DNA of 7,027 nt, taken from contig JAISKS010000019.1 in the NCBI GenBank assembly GCA_031260825.1, positions 1-7,027 on the forward strand, written 5' to 3'. A program made the position numbers and the translations under genes. The stretch's first letter is position 1, and each line of letters opens with the position of its first letter. The notes beneath the pieces are model-generated. The model was given only the letters and a program-made list of their open reading frames with translations, was not told the origin of the DNA and did not search any database. Source of the DNA: Bifidobacteriaceae bacterium (lineage in GTDB: Bacteria; Actinomycetota; Actinomycetes; Actinomycetales; Bifidobacteriaceae). Of the stretch, positions 1-5,757 are shown piece by piece.

Positions 1-826
1 AACAAATCCTGAATTATTAAAAAATCGTGCATCTGAATCAGCATACACAGTATTACAAAGTGCGATTTCTACTACACCAAATCCTGCTAATGCGCAGCTT
101 TTAAATTTCTCAAAAAATATTAAAAATCAAATTATTTCAACAGATAAATCTTGGCCAAGAGTTAATGCAATTGTGACTGATACTGCTGAAGATTTATCCA
201 GTGAAAGATTTTTATTAATTAAACAAGATAATATTTTATCTCCATATAAAGTGATTGCATTTTCACAAATTTTTCCGGATACTCAGCTTCCTAGAATTGG
301 AAATGATACTTCTGGTATAAATAGTTTTAAAATTGTAATCTCTGATAAACAAGAAAATTGTGATGATAATTGTAAAGAAATCACTAATATTTTCAAACAA
401 TATTCTGATGTTTTACAAAATGGAATTGCATCGAGCTATGCTTCTACTTTTAATGAAGATGCATTGTTAAAAGAAGTTGAAACTTCAAAAGCTAATGTGA
501 AAAAATCTATTGCTGATAATGAAGGTGTAGATGAATTAGCATTTACTGTACCTGCTCAAAATATTTATGGTTTTGATACTATTGATGGTGGAAAACTTAC
601 AATGGGAATTATTGAGTCTTCATGGAAAAGAACAGCTGGTGCTGGAAGACAATCAATGCCTGCTAATGATGAGGAAAAATCAGTTACAAAAACTGAGGCA
701 TACACATCTACATTTTTAGTAAAATATTATTACACAATTATGCTTTATATTCCTGCTAGTGATGGTGTTCATAAGCCTATTGTTGTAGGTGCAACACGTA
801 AAGCAATATCAGCTGAGCCACAATAA
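1..826 (+). CDS. C-terminal part of a conserved hypothetical, probably extracytoplasmic protein (5' end outside window)
   Basis: The reading frame is open from base 2 to a tandem TAA TAA stop (824-829), so about 274 residues of a longer protein are visible. The GTG at 173 is only an internal valine codon, because the frame continues upstream without a stop. The visible part has no hydrophobic membrane span and is rich in Asn, Ser, Thr, Asp and Lys, as expected for a domain outside the cytoplasm. Near its end it has the pattern GGKLTMGIIESSWKRTAGAGRQ, an Ala-Tyr-Thr-Ser-Thr-Phe stretch, and a closing beta-rich segment ending VVGATRKAISAEPQ. From memory this recalls the C-terminal conserved region of large actinobacterial membrane or lipoproteins (DUF8094-like), but I cannot confirm that. 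Any signal peptide or anchor would lie left of the window. The last codons overlap a degenerate repeat that continues into the spacer. Confidence 0.75.
   Translation, partial: TNPELLKNRASESAYTVLQSAISTTPNPANAQLLNFSKNIKNQIISTDKSWPRVNAIVTDTAEDLSSERFLLIKQDNILSPYKVIAFSQIFPDTQLPRIGNDTSGINSFKIVISDKQENCDDNCKEITNIFKQYSDVLQNGIASSYASTFNEDALLKEVETSKANVKKSIADNEGVDELAFTVPAQNIYGFDTIDGGKLTMGIIESSWKRTAGAGRQSMPANDEEKSVTKTEAYTSTFLVKYYYTIMLYIPASDGVHKPIVVGATRKAISAEPQ
803..822 (+). repeat. Degenerate repeat copy inside the 3' end of the upstream gene
   Basis: The 20 bases encoding roughly the last seven residues of the upstream protein match a 20-base stretch in the spacer (942-961) at 15 of 20 positions, sharing the blocks AATATC and AGCCAC. 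This copy sits immediately before the 22-bp tandem array, so the array may have grown from, or into, the end of the gene. The similarity was aligned by eye. Confidence 0.5.
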
Positions 827-895
827 TAAGATCTGCATAGCACGATAATAAGATCTGAATAGCACGATAATAAGATCTACATAGCACAATAATAA
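823..895 (+). repeat. 22-bp tandem repeat, three full units and a partial fourth
   Basis: Three units at 823-844, 845-866 and 867-888 follow without spacers, and a 7-bp start of a fourth ends at 895. Each unit begins ATAATAAGATCT, then has two variable bases, then ATAGCAC and a final G or A. Units 1 and 2 differ at one position and unit 3 at two or three. Every unit carries the palindrome AGATCT. The first unit begins on the last base of the final Gln codon, so its TAATAA is the tandem stop of the upstream gene, and that double stop is repeated in every unit. There is no coding potential. The array could be a slippage-generated minisatellite or a set of protein-binding sites; nothing visible decides between these. 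Confidence 0.9.
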
Positions 896-905
896 CTTTT
901 GCCTT

Positions 906-934
906 ATGCGCGAGCAAAGCGCATCTACCTCGCG
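906..934 (+). other. G+C-rich island with two mutually exclusive hairpins
   Basis: In an otherwise AT-rich spacer, ATGCGC (906-911) can pair with GCGCAT (919-924) around a 7-base loop. The overlapping CGCGAG (909-914) can instead pair with CTCGCG (929-934) around a 14-base loop. The two stems share bases 909-911, so only one can form at a time. Neither is followed by a T tract on either strand, so this is not a standard intrinsic terminator. It could be an RNA switch, a processing site or a repeated palindrome. Confidence 0.6.
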
Positions 935-941
935 GGTTAAA

Positions 942-970
942 GTAATATCGGCATAGCCACTGTAATATCG
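942..970 (+). repeat. Degenerate repeat, one 20-bp unit and a 9-bp partial unit
   Basis: The 20 bases at 942-961 resemble the end of the upstream gene (803-822), and their first nine bases GTAATATCG recur at 962-970. The block GCATAGC also recalls the 22-bp array units. This suggests that most of the spacer from 803 to 970, apart from the G+C-rich island, derives from one decayed repeat family. Confidence 0.5.
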
Positions 971-990
971 TTAATTTAATTAATTTGTTG

Positions 991-1018
991 TATAATATTA
1001 TTAATATATAAAGGAGGT
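991..1018 (+). promoter_or_regulatory. Probable -10 box and strong Shine-Dalgarno for the FHA gene
   Basis: A perfect TATAAT lies at 991-996. No good -35 hexamer is found at 16 to 18 bp upstream (TCGTTA at the 17-bp spacing). A start about 7 bp downstream would give a leader of roughly 20 nt holding AAGGAGGT at 1011-1018, the strongest ribosome-binding site in the window. Its GGAGG core lies 5 bases from the second of two adjacent ATG codons (1023) and only 2 from the first (1020), which favours the second. Confidence 0.6.
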
Positions 1019-1022
1019 CATG

Positions 1023-1457
1023 ATGGAAGATTCAGACGATACATTAGTCATTAATGATAAAACTATGATAAAAATCCCTATCATAACCGATGATTTTAAT
1101 ACAGATATTAATTTTGCTTTCACCTCTGAAGAACAAAGTGTCATAAAAAAATTATCCAAAAATAATGCTATTTTCATTCAACATTCTTCAAATTCAGTTC
1201 GTCCTAGATATTTATTAAATACACCTATTACATATATTGGACGTGATGTTAAATGTGATATTCAACTTGAAGATCATTCTGTTTCTAGAAAACATGTTGT
1301 GATAAAATGCGATGAAGACGGACAGTATACTGCCGAAGATACTGGCTCTTTAAATGGAATTTACCTTAATAATAAAATGGGAAATTCATTCAAACTAGCA
1401 AATGGTGATCTACTTCAAGTCGGTAAATTCAAATTATATTTCTTTCAAAATAATTAA
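1023..1457 (+). CDS. FHA-domain protein, GarA/OdhI-like
   Basis: A 144-residue cytoplasmic phosphothreonine-binding protein (145 if the ATG at 1020 is used). Numbered from the ATG at 1020, residues about 50-142 form one FHA domain with its hallmark residues: Gly74-Arg75, Ser87-Val-Ser89-Arg90-Lys-His92, and Thr108-Gly-Ser110-Leu-Asn112-Gly113, ending in LANGDLLQVGKFKLYFF. Size, architecture (a short flexible N-terminus before a single FHA domain) and the C-terminal wording all fit GarA/OdhI. In that family the unphosphorylated FHA domain binds and controls 2-oxoglutarate and glutamate enzymes, and phosphorylation of an N-terminal threonine turns it off. The usual ETTS motif is absent. Thr8 in an acidic run (DSDDTLVI, with Ile at +3) is a possible replacement. 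The gene is first in a five-gene cluster. The family call is from remembered similarity; the target is unknown. Confidence 0.85.
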   Translation: MEDSDDTLVINDKTMIKIPIITDDFNTDINFAFTSEEQSVIKKLSKNNAIFIQHSSNSVRPRYLLNTPITYIGRDVKCDIQLEDHSVSRKHVVIKCDEDGQYTAEDTGSLNGIYLNNKMGNSFKLANGDLLQVGKFKLYFFQNN

Positions 1458-1467
1458 TTAGTATATT

Positions 1468-2469
1468 ATGGCAAAAAAACTTCCTGCAGGATTTGCTCCA
1501 TTATATTTTGATTTGGAAGAAAAATATACTAAAAAAATCCCGAATCTTGAATCAATTTCTGATGCAAATCAAACTGGTTTTATTGATACTCATACACATC
1601 TTGATATGATATTATCTGATATAGAATCTATTACAGGTAGCGTCATATCCATTGAAGATATTCTTGAAAATTGTAAGCAAACGAATATGAAATATCTATT
1701 TCATAATGCATGTGATTTAGAAAGTATATTAAACATTAGTAATGTATTAGATGATTGCTCAAATGTTGATAATATCCAGGTTTTTGGGGGAGTGGCAATT
1801 CATCCAAATGAAACTGTTTTGCATAATAATGCAAATAATGAATCCGAACTAGAAGTAGCTCCTGACGGGTTAGAACCGCCTGAATTTAGAGATATTCATT
1901 ATGATTATGATTTGGGTCAAGCAATTTCAAAAGTGGAAGAGATTGCAAAAAATGATAAACGTATAAAAATTATTGGTGAGACAGGACTTGATTATTTTCG
2001 AACTGGACCATCTGGAGTAGATATACAAAAAAATTCTTTTAGGGAGCATATTAGACTTGCAAAAGAACTTAATTTAACTCTGCAAATTCATGATAGAGAG
2101 GCTCATCAAGATGTAATCGATATTTTATTATCCGATATTTCGCCTGAAAGAGTTGTTTTTCATAGTTTTTCTGCTGATAATACATTCGCTCAGATTTGCG
2201 CTGAAAATGGTTGGTTTATGAGTTTCTCAGGACCTGTAACATATAATAAAAATACTGAACTTAGAGAAGCGTTATGTGGAATTCCAAAAGAATTAATTCT
2301 TACTGAAACTGACGCTCCTTTTTTAACGCCTGAACCAATTAGAGGTACTATAAACACTCCTTCGAACGTTCCTATTACAGCATTATATATGGCTTCATAT
2401 TTAAATATGTCAATATCTGATTTCAGTCAGCAAATTATTAAAAATATGACTAATGCCTTTGATATTTGA
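1468..2469 (+). CDS. tatD: TatD-family metal-dependent deoxyribonuclease/hydrolase
   Basis: The 333-residue protein has the full set of TatD metal ligands in a TIM-barrel order: His42 and His44 (DTHTHLD), Glu171 (IGETGLDYFR), His208 (LQIHDREAH), His232 (VFHSFSA) and Asp282 (TETDAPFLTP). TatD proteins are cytoplasmic, two-metal 3'-5' nucleases linked to DNA repair and RNA turnover; many members are uncharacterised. The protein is longer than the usual 260 or so residues. It has about 37 extra residues before the first strand and an insertion around 116-145, between GVAIHPNE and the next helix, containing VAPDGLEPP. I remember similar insertions in bifidobacterial homologues. The start follows the FHA stop by 10 bp and has no Shine-Dalgarno, so translation may be coupled or the mRNA leaderless. 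The family is certain; which paralogue is not. Confidence 0.9.
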   Translation: MAKKLPAGFAPLYFDLEEKYTKKIPNLESISDANQTGFIDTHTHLDMILSDIESITGSVISIEDILENCKQTNMKYLFHNACDLESILNISNVLDDCSNVDNIQVFGGVAIHPNETVLHNNANNESELEVAPDGLEPPEFRDIHYDYDLGQAISKVEEIAKNDKRIKIIGETGLDYFRTGPSGVDIQKNSFREHIRLAKELNLTLQIHDREAHQDVIDILLSDISPERVVFHSFSADNTFAQICAENGWFMSFSGPVTYNKNTELREALCGIPKELILTETDAPFLTPEPIRGTINTPSNVPITALYMASYLNMSISDFSQQIIKNMTNAFDI

Positions 2470-2487
2470 ATAAAAATATTGTATACT
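2459..2487 (+). promoter_or_regulatory. Near-consensus sigma-70-type promoter for a leaderless transcript of the histidine phosphatase
   Basis: TTGATA (2459-2464) and TATACT (2482-2487) each match the housekeeping consensus at five of six positions and are separated by exactly 17 bp. The seventh base after the -10 box is 2494, the A of the phosphatase ATG. There is no Shine-Dalgarno before that ATG. Together these suggest transcription starting on the start codon, a common arrangement in actinobacteria. The -35 box lies inside the last codons of tatD. Confidence 0.7.
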
Positions 2488-2493
2488 ATTATT

Positions 2494-3018
2494 ATGAGTT
2501 ATAATTTATTTTTAATAAGACATTCTAAAACTGAACATCCTGGACTTAGACCTGATTTTGAGCGTGAAATCACTCATATTGGTGTGGAAAAAGCTGAAGA
2601 ACTTGGTTCAAAATTAGCTGGTATTATTAGTGATGGTTCAAATAATATTGATCCTATTGATTATTTTTTATGTTCTGATGCGATTCGTGCTACTAAAACT
2701 GCTGAAATTATCGCTACAAAATTGGATTATAATTTAGATGAAATTATCGATACACATTTACTTTATGAGGGTGAATCTAATGAAATTATCGAAGCTATAA
2801 ATTCATTAAGTTCGAATAAAACTGTCGTAATTGTTGGTCATGAACCTATTATTTCAAGATTAGCATCATTTTTTGCAAACCCTGAAACTTCAAAAGAAAT
2901 TGCCTATAATATGGTTCGAATTGGCATGAGCGCTCCTAGTGTTTCTTGGCTTCAATCAGAGGATTTGCCTATTAGTCAATGGGAAAAAGACTCTGTAAAA
3001 TTAGTAGATTTATTATAA
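2494..3018 (+). CDS. SixA-like histidine phosphatase family protein
   Basis: A 174-residue cytoplasmic member of the histidine phosphatase (phosphoglycerate-mutase-like) superfamily, in the short SixA-like branch. From the ATG at 2494 the catalytic set is Arg9-His10 (LIRHSKTE, His10 being the phosphorylated residue), Ser61-Asp-x-x-Arg65 in CSDAIRATKTAEI, Glu92 in LLYEGE and His116 in VVIVGHEP. SixA in E. coli dephosphorylates phosphohistidine proteins; substrates of actinobacterial relatives are mostly unknown, so the substrate is left open. A TTG 15 bases upstream (2479) would add five residues, but it lies within the promoter and the ATG fits the expected transcription start. The gene is 24 bp after tatD and 21 bp before leuB. 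No transmembrane segment or signal peptide is visible. Confidence 0.85.
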   Translation: MSYNLFLIRHSKTEHPGLRPDFEREITHIGVEKAEELGSKLAGIISDGSNNIDPIDYFLCSDAIRATKTAEIIATKLDYNLDEIIDTHLLYEGESNEIIEAINSLSSNKTVVIVGHEPIISRLASFFANPETSKEIAYNMVRIGMSAPSVSWLQSEDLPISQWEKDSVKLVDLL

Positions 3019-3039
3019 AAATTAATATAAAGGAATAAA

Positions 3040-4113
3040 ATGAAAAATATAAAATTAGCAGTAATTCCAGGTGATGGAATCGGAAAAGAAGTGACACCAA
3101 TCGCATTAGATATACTTGAAAAAGCTGCATCTATTGTTGCTGAAGATTCATCAGCATCTGAAGATCAAAAAGTTAGTTTTACAAATGAGTTTTTCAATTT
3201 AGGCGCTGAAACTTGGCATAAAACTGGTGAAACTTTAAATGCTGATACAATTGCTAAAATTAAACTTAATGATGCAATTTTGCTTGGGGCAGTGGGCGAT
3301 CCATCAGTACCTAGTGGCGTATTAGAGCGTGGACTTTTATTAAAATTAAGATTTGAATTAGATCATTATATTAATCTTCGTCCTTCAAAAATCTTTAAAG
3401 GATTTGAGGATGCATCTCCTCTAAAAACTCATGGAGATTTTGATTTCGTAGTTGTAAGAGAAGGTACAGAAGGTCCTTACGCAGGAAACGGCGGTACAAT
3501 TCGTACAAATACAGATGAGGAAATTGCCAGTGAACTTAGCGTAAACACTGCTTATGGCGTAAAAAGAACTGTTGAATATGCATTCAAATTAGCATCATCT
3601 AGACCTCGCAAAAAAATCACTTTAGTTCATAAACATAATGTACTTGTAAATGCAGGAAATTTATGGAAACGTTATTTTGAAGCTGAAGCATTGAAATATC
3701 CTGATATCGAAATTGGATATTTACATGTTGATGCTACAACAATGGCAATGGTAAATAACCCATCTCAATTCGATGTTATCGTGACAGATAATTTATTCGG
3801 AGATATTATTACTGATTTAGCAGGCGCTGTATCAGGTGGAATTGGCCTTGCTGCTAGTGGTAATATTGACGCAAGTGGAAAAAATCCTAGTATGTTTGAA
3901 CCAGTTCATGGAAGTGCTCCTGATATTGCTGGAGAAAATAAAGCAGATCCAACTGCCGCTATTTCGTCAGCTGCAATGCTTGCTTCACATCTTGGTTTAG
4001 ATATTATTGCTGATAAAATTAATGCTGCGATCAATAAAGATTTAGAAAATAGATATTCTAAAGGAACTCGTGGTACAACTCAAATTGGTGAAGACATAAA
4101 ATCTTTATTATAA
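3040..4113 (+). CDS. leuB: 3-isopropylmalate dehydrogenase
   Basis: LeuB oxidatively decarboxylates (2R,3S)-3-isopropylmalate with NAD+ in leucine synthesis, in the cytoplasm. The 357 residues match the family length. Visible signatures are VIPGDGIGKEV at 8-18, the substrate-binding ERGLLLKLR (96-104, with Arg97 and Arg104), Arg114 in INLRPSK, Arg140 and Tyr147 in VREGTEGPYAG, Lys198 in HKHNVL, Asp231 in HVDATTMAMV, the metal-binding aspartates 255 and 259 in DNLFGDIITDLAG, and the nucleotide-binding FEPVHGSAPDIAG (286-298). The ERGLLLKLR segment favours isopropylmalate over isocitrate as substrate. AAGGA lies at about 3030-3034 before the ATG. The gene stands alone without leuA, leuC or leuD in view, as is common in actinobacteria. 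The following gene begins 3 bp after its stop. Confidence 0.95.
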   Translation: MKNIKLAVIPGDGIGKEVTPIALDILEKAASIVAEDSSASEDQKVSFTNEFFNLGAETWHKTGETLNADTIAKIKLNDAILLGAVGDPSVPSGVLERGLLLKLRFELDHYINLRPSKIFKGFEDASPLKTHGDFDFVVVREGTEGPYAGNGGTIRTNTDEEIASELSVNTAYGVKRTVEYAFKLASSRPRKKITLVHKHNVLVNAGNLWKRYFEAEALKYPDIEIGYLHVDATTMAMVNNPSQFDVIVTDNLFGDIITDLAGAVSGGIGLAASGNIDASGKNPSMFEPVHGSAPDIAGENKADPTAAISSAAMLASHLGLDIIADKINAAINKDLENRYSKGTRGTTQIGEDIKSLL

Positions 4114-4116
4114 TAT

Positions 4117-5520
4117 ATGGTCAAATCCGAAATAAAAAAAGCATCTAAAACTGCTATAAAAAAAGTTGCTAAAGATGCTGATGAGTTGGAATATGGAGTA
4201 AAGAAATTCTTTAAACCAGAAAACCATAAAAGACGTAATTTACCCCATAATTACTCAACGAAACAGTTGATTGAGATATGCAAAATTATCTCTAAAATCG
4301 GTGCTATTTCGCTAAAATCTGGTGCTGGTGGATATCGCGTAAAAGAGTCCATGGGTCGCGTTGCAAATGCGTTCAGAATTGAAAATATTCACACTGTTGT
4401 GACTCTGAATGAGATCACTTTAACAGTTGTTAGTGGCGATGATACGCGCACAATTGTAACGGAAAATCGAACTGTTGAAGTTGATACCTTAAAAATAGAT
4501 CAATGCAATAAATTAGCAAGAGGGCTTCAATCTGGCTCTATTCTTCCTAATACTAAAGATATAAATTGGCGTTTAGATGCGATTGATAATCAAAAACCAC
4601 TATATCCAGAGTGGGTTTTGGCAATTGGGGCAGGGCTAAATTGTAGTACATTTGCGTTTATCGCTGGCGGTTCAATGCTTACGATAATTGCAGCTTTTAT
4701 CGGCTCATTTTTTGGAAAACTGGCGCTCAATAAATTAAATTCTAAAAATCTTAATATGTATGCAGCCGTTGCTCTTAGCTCGCTTATCGCTACATCGCTG
4801 TACTTTATATTCCTAAAAGGGCTAATCCTGTATTCGCCATTTTCTGACAATGCGCTTCAGGCGTATAATAATGGATATTTTACGGTGTTACTATATTTGG
4901 TACCAGGATTCCCCTTTGTATCAGGGTTTTTGGATATTTCAAGATTCGATATCTCATCTGGTATTCCAAGAATCGTGCATTCATTCAGCATAATTGTAGC
5001 AGCTATTTTGCCTGGAATTATTGTATCGGATATTTCTAATGCAACAGCTGGCGATTTTACTGGTGTTGCAATTACAGGTGGTACATTATTTATGCTACAA
5101 TTAATTGCCTCGTATATTGGGGTAGTGGGATTTTCTATTACATTCAATTCGCCAATAAAAATGGTGCTTACTGCAGGTTTCATCGGTATGTCTGGAAATG
5201 CTTTGAGATTAGAATTACTCAATCTTGGGAATTCTCCAGAGATCGCAACATTCTTTGGAGCGCTATTAGTTGGGCTATTAGTGCGTCCTGTTGGCCATTT
5301 TACGCATTTGCCTAGAATCGCGCTTTCTGTACCATCTGTGCTTGTTATGATGCCTGGTATGGTACTATTTAAAGCAAGTACAATTGCTGGTGATTATGGC
5401 TTTAATGGGTCTGCTGATATGCTTATGCCTATTATTCATGCGATCGTGATTGCAATTTCAATTCCTCTTGGACTAATTATTGCTAGAATATTAACTGATC
5501 CAGATTGGACTTTTACTTAA
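4117..5520 (+). CDS. Threonine/serine exporter family membrane protein (ThrE-like)
   Basis: The 467 residues match the two-part architecture of ThrE. Residues 1-160 are soluble and basic at the N-terminus, with the conserved cytoplasmic region from about 46 to 140 (AISLKSGAGGYRVKESMGRV, then an alternating beta-rich part). From Trp166 to about 458 the protein is mostly hydrophobic, with around nine or ten membrane spans judged by eye. A characteristic turn PGFPFVSGFLDISRFDIS lies at 263-280 and PSVLVMMPGM, typical of the second half, at 406-415. ThrE of Corynebacterium glutamicum exports threonine and serine by proton antiport; whether this protein moves the same amino acids is inference. There is no Shine-Dalgarno, and the ATG lies 3 bp after the leuB stop, which suggests translational coupling. 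It is the last gene of the cluster. Pairing with leuB hints at amino-acid overflow control, but that is only positional. Confidence 0.85.
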   Translation: MVKSEIKKASKTAIKKVAKDADELEYGVKKFFKPENHKRRNLPHNYSTKQLIEICKIISKIGAISLKSGAGGYRVKESMGRVANAFRIENIHTVVTLNEITLTVVSGDDTRTIVTENRTVEVDTLKIDQCNKLARGLQSGSILPNTKDINWRLDAIDNQKPLYPEWVLAIGAGLNCSTFAFIAGGSMLTIIAAFIGSFFGKLALNKLNSKNLNMYAAVALSSLIATSLYFIFLKGLILYSPFSDNALQAYNNGYFTVLLYLVPGFPFVSGFLDISRFDISSGIPRIVHSFSIIVAAILPGIIVSDISNATAGDFTGVAITGGTLFMLQLIASYIGVVGFSITFNSPIKMVLTAGFIGMSGNALRLELLNLGNSPEIATFFGALLVGLLVRPVGHFTHLPRIALSVPSVLVMMPGMVLFKASTIAGDYGFNGSADMLMPIIHAIVIAISIPLGLIIARILTDPDWTFT

Positions 5521-5532
5521 ATAAATCGATCT

Positions 5533-5574
5533 ATATATAGTATTATTTTTATAATTAAGCACAATATATAGTAT
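5533..5574 (+). repeat. 11-bp direct repeat pair, 31 bp apart
   Basis: ATATATAGTAT occurs at 5533-5543 and again at 5564-5574, start to start 31 bp, close to three helical turns. The first copy overlaps the palindrome CTATATATAG (5531-5540). A single shorter TAGTAT occurs at 5614-5619. In sequence this AT-rich the pair may be chance, but it lies upstream of the whiB promoter and could be an operator pair. Confidence 0.4.
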
Positions 5575-5596
5575 GAGTTTTTTTGAAAAAATGCTT

Positions 5597-5635
5597 GAAT
5601 TTTGATATAATTTTAGTATCGAAATATCAAAATTC
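5597..5635. promoter_or_regulatory. 12-bp perfect inverted repeat overlapping the -35 region of the whiB promoter
   Basis: GAATTTTGATAT (5597-5608) is the exact reverse complement of ATATCAAAATTC (5624-5635), separated by 15 bases. The right arm covers the place where the -35 box of the promoter at 5647-5655 would lie (about 5627-5632). No T run follows it, so it is a poor terminator for the upstream exporter gene. A binding site for a dimeric regulator is the simplest reading. Confidence 0.6.
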
Positions 5636-5646
5636 CTTATGAATAC

Positions 5647-5655
5647 TGCTATAAT
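5647..5655 (+). promoter_or_regulatory. Extended -10 promoter for whiB
   Basis: TGCTATAAT at 5647-5655 is a perfect extended -10 element (TGn then TATAAT). No convincing -35 hexamer is seen at 17 bp, which is normal for extended -10 promoters. The predicted start at about 5662 would leave a leader of roughly 95 nt containing the TGTAA motifs. A second, weaker -10 candidate, TAAAAT at 5719-5724 preceded by TG, would put some of those motifs upstream of the start instead. Confidence 0.55.
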
Positions 5656-5671
5656 ATAATAATACAAATGA

Positions 5672-5745
5672 TGTAATTACATACGTGTAATTTAAAAAAC
5701 ATTTTTTGTAATATAGTGTAAAATATATGTAAAGAAAACATGTAA
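5672..5745 (+). promoter_or_regulatory. Cluster of six TGTAA motifs before whiB
   Basis: TGTAA occurs at 5672-5676, 5686-5690, 5707-5711, 5717-5721, 5728-5732 and 5741-5745, with start-to-start steps of 14, 21, 10, 11 and 13 bp. The first is half of a perfect 12-bp palindrome, ATGTAATTACAT (5671-5682). The TTACA of that palindrome also pairs with the second copy as TTACA-TACG-TGTAA (5677-5690). Several steps near one helical turn suggest repeated binding sites on one DNA face. The whiB ribosome-binding site (GAAAGGTG, 5746-5753) follows directly. Confidence 0.5.
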
Positions 5746-5757
5746 GAAAGGTGAAAA

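Noticed and set aside
823..895. 22-bp repeats as a CRISPR array
   Set aside because: The units abut directly with no spacers, and no cas genes are present.
2479..2493. TTG start for the histidine phosphatase
   Set aside because: It lies within the spacer and -10 region of a near-consensus promoter whose predicted start is the ATG at 2494, and the five added residues precede the usual family start.
3040..4113. Isocitrate or tartrate dehydrogenase for the leuB product
   Set aside because: The ERGLLLKLR substrate segment and overall length fit 3-isopropylmalate dehydrogenase.
4109..4114. TATAAT as a leaderless promoter for the exporter
   Set aside because: It ends only 2 bases before the ATG, so transcription would begin inside the gene, and the -35 candidate is poor. 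Translational coupling to leuB fits better.
4590..5222. Two open frames on the - strand (4590-4850 and 4857-5222)
   Set aside because: They lie wholly antisense to the well-supported exporter gene, have no ribosome-binding site or recognisable domain, and reflect the hydrophobic codon pattern of the real gene.
5597..5635. Intrinsic terminator after the exporter gene
   Set aside because: The stem is AT-rich with a 15-base loop and no T run follows it on the + strand.
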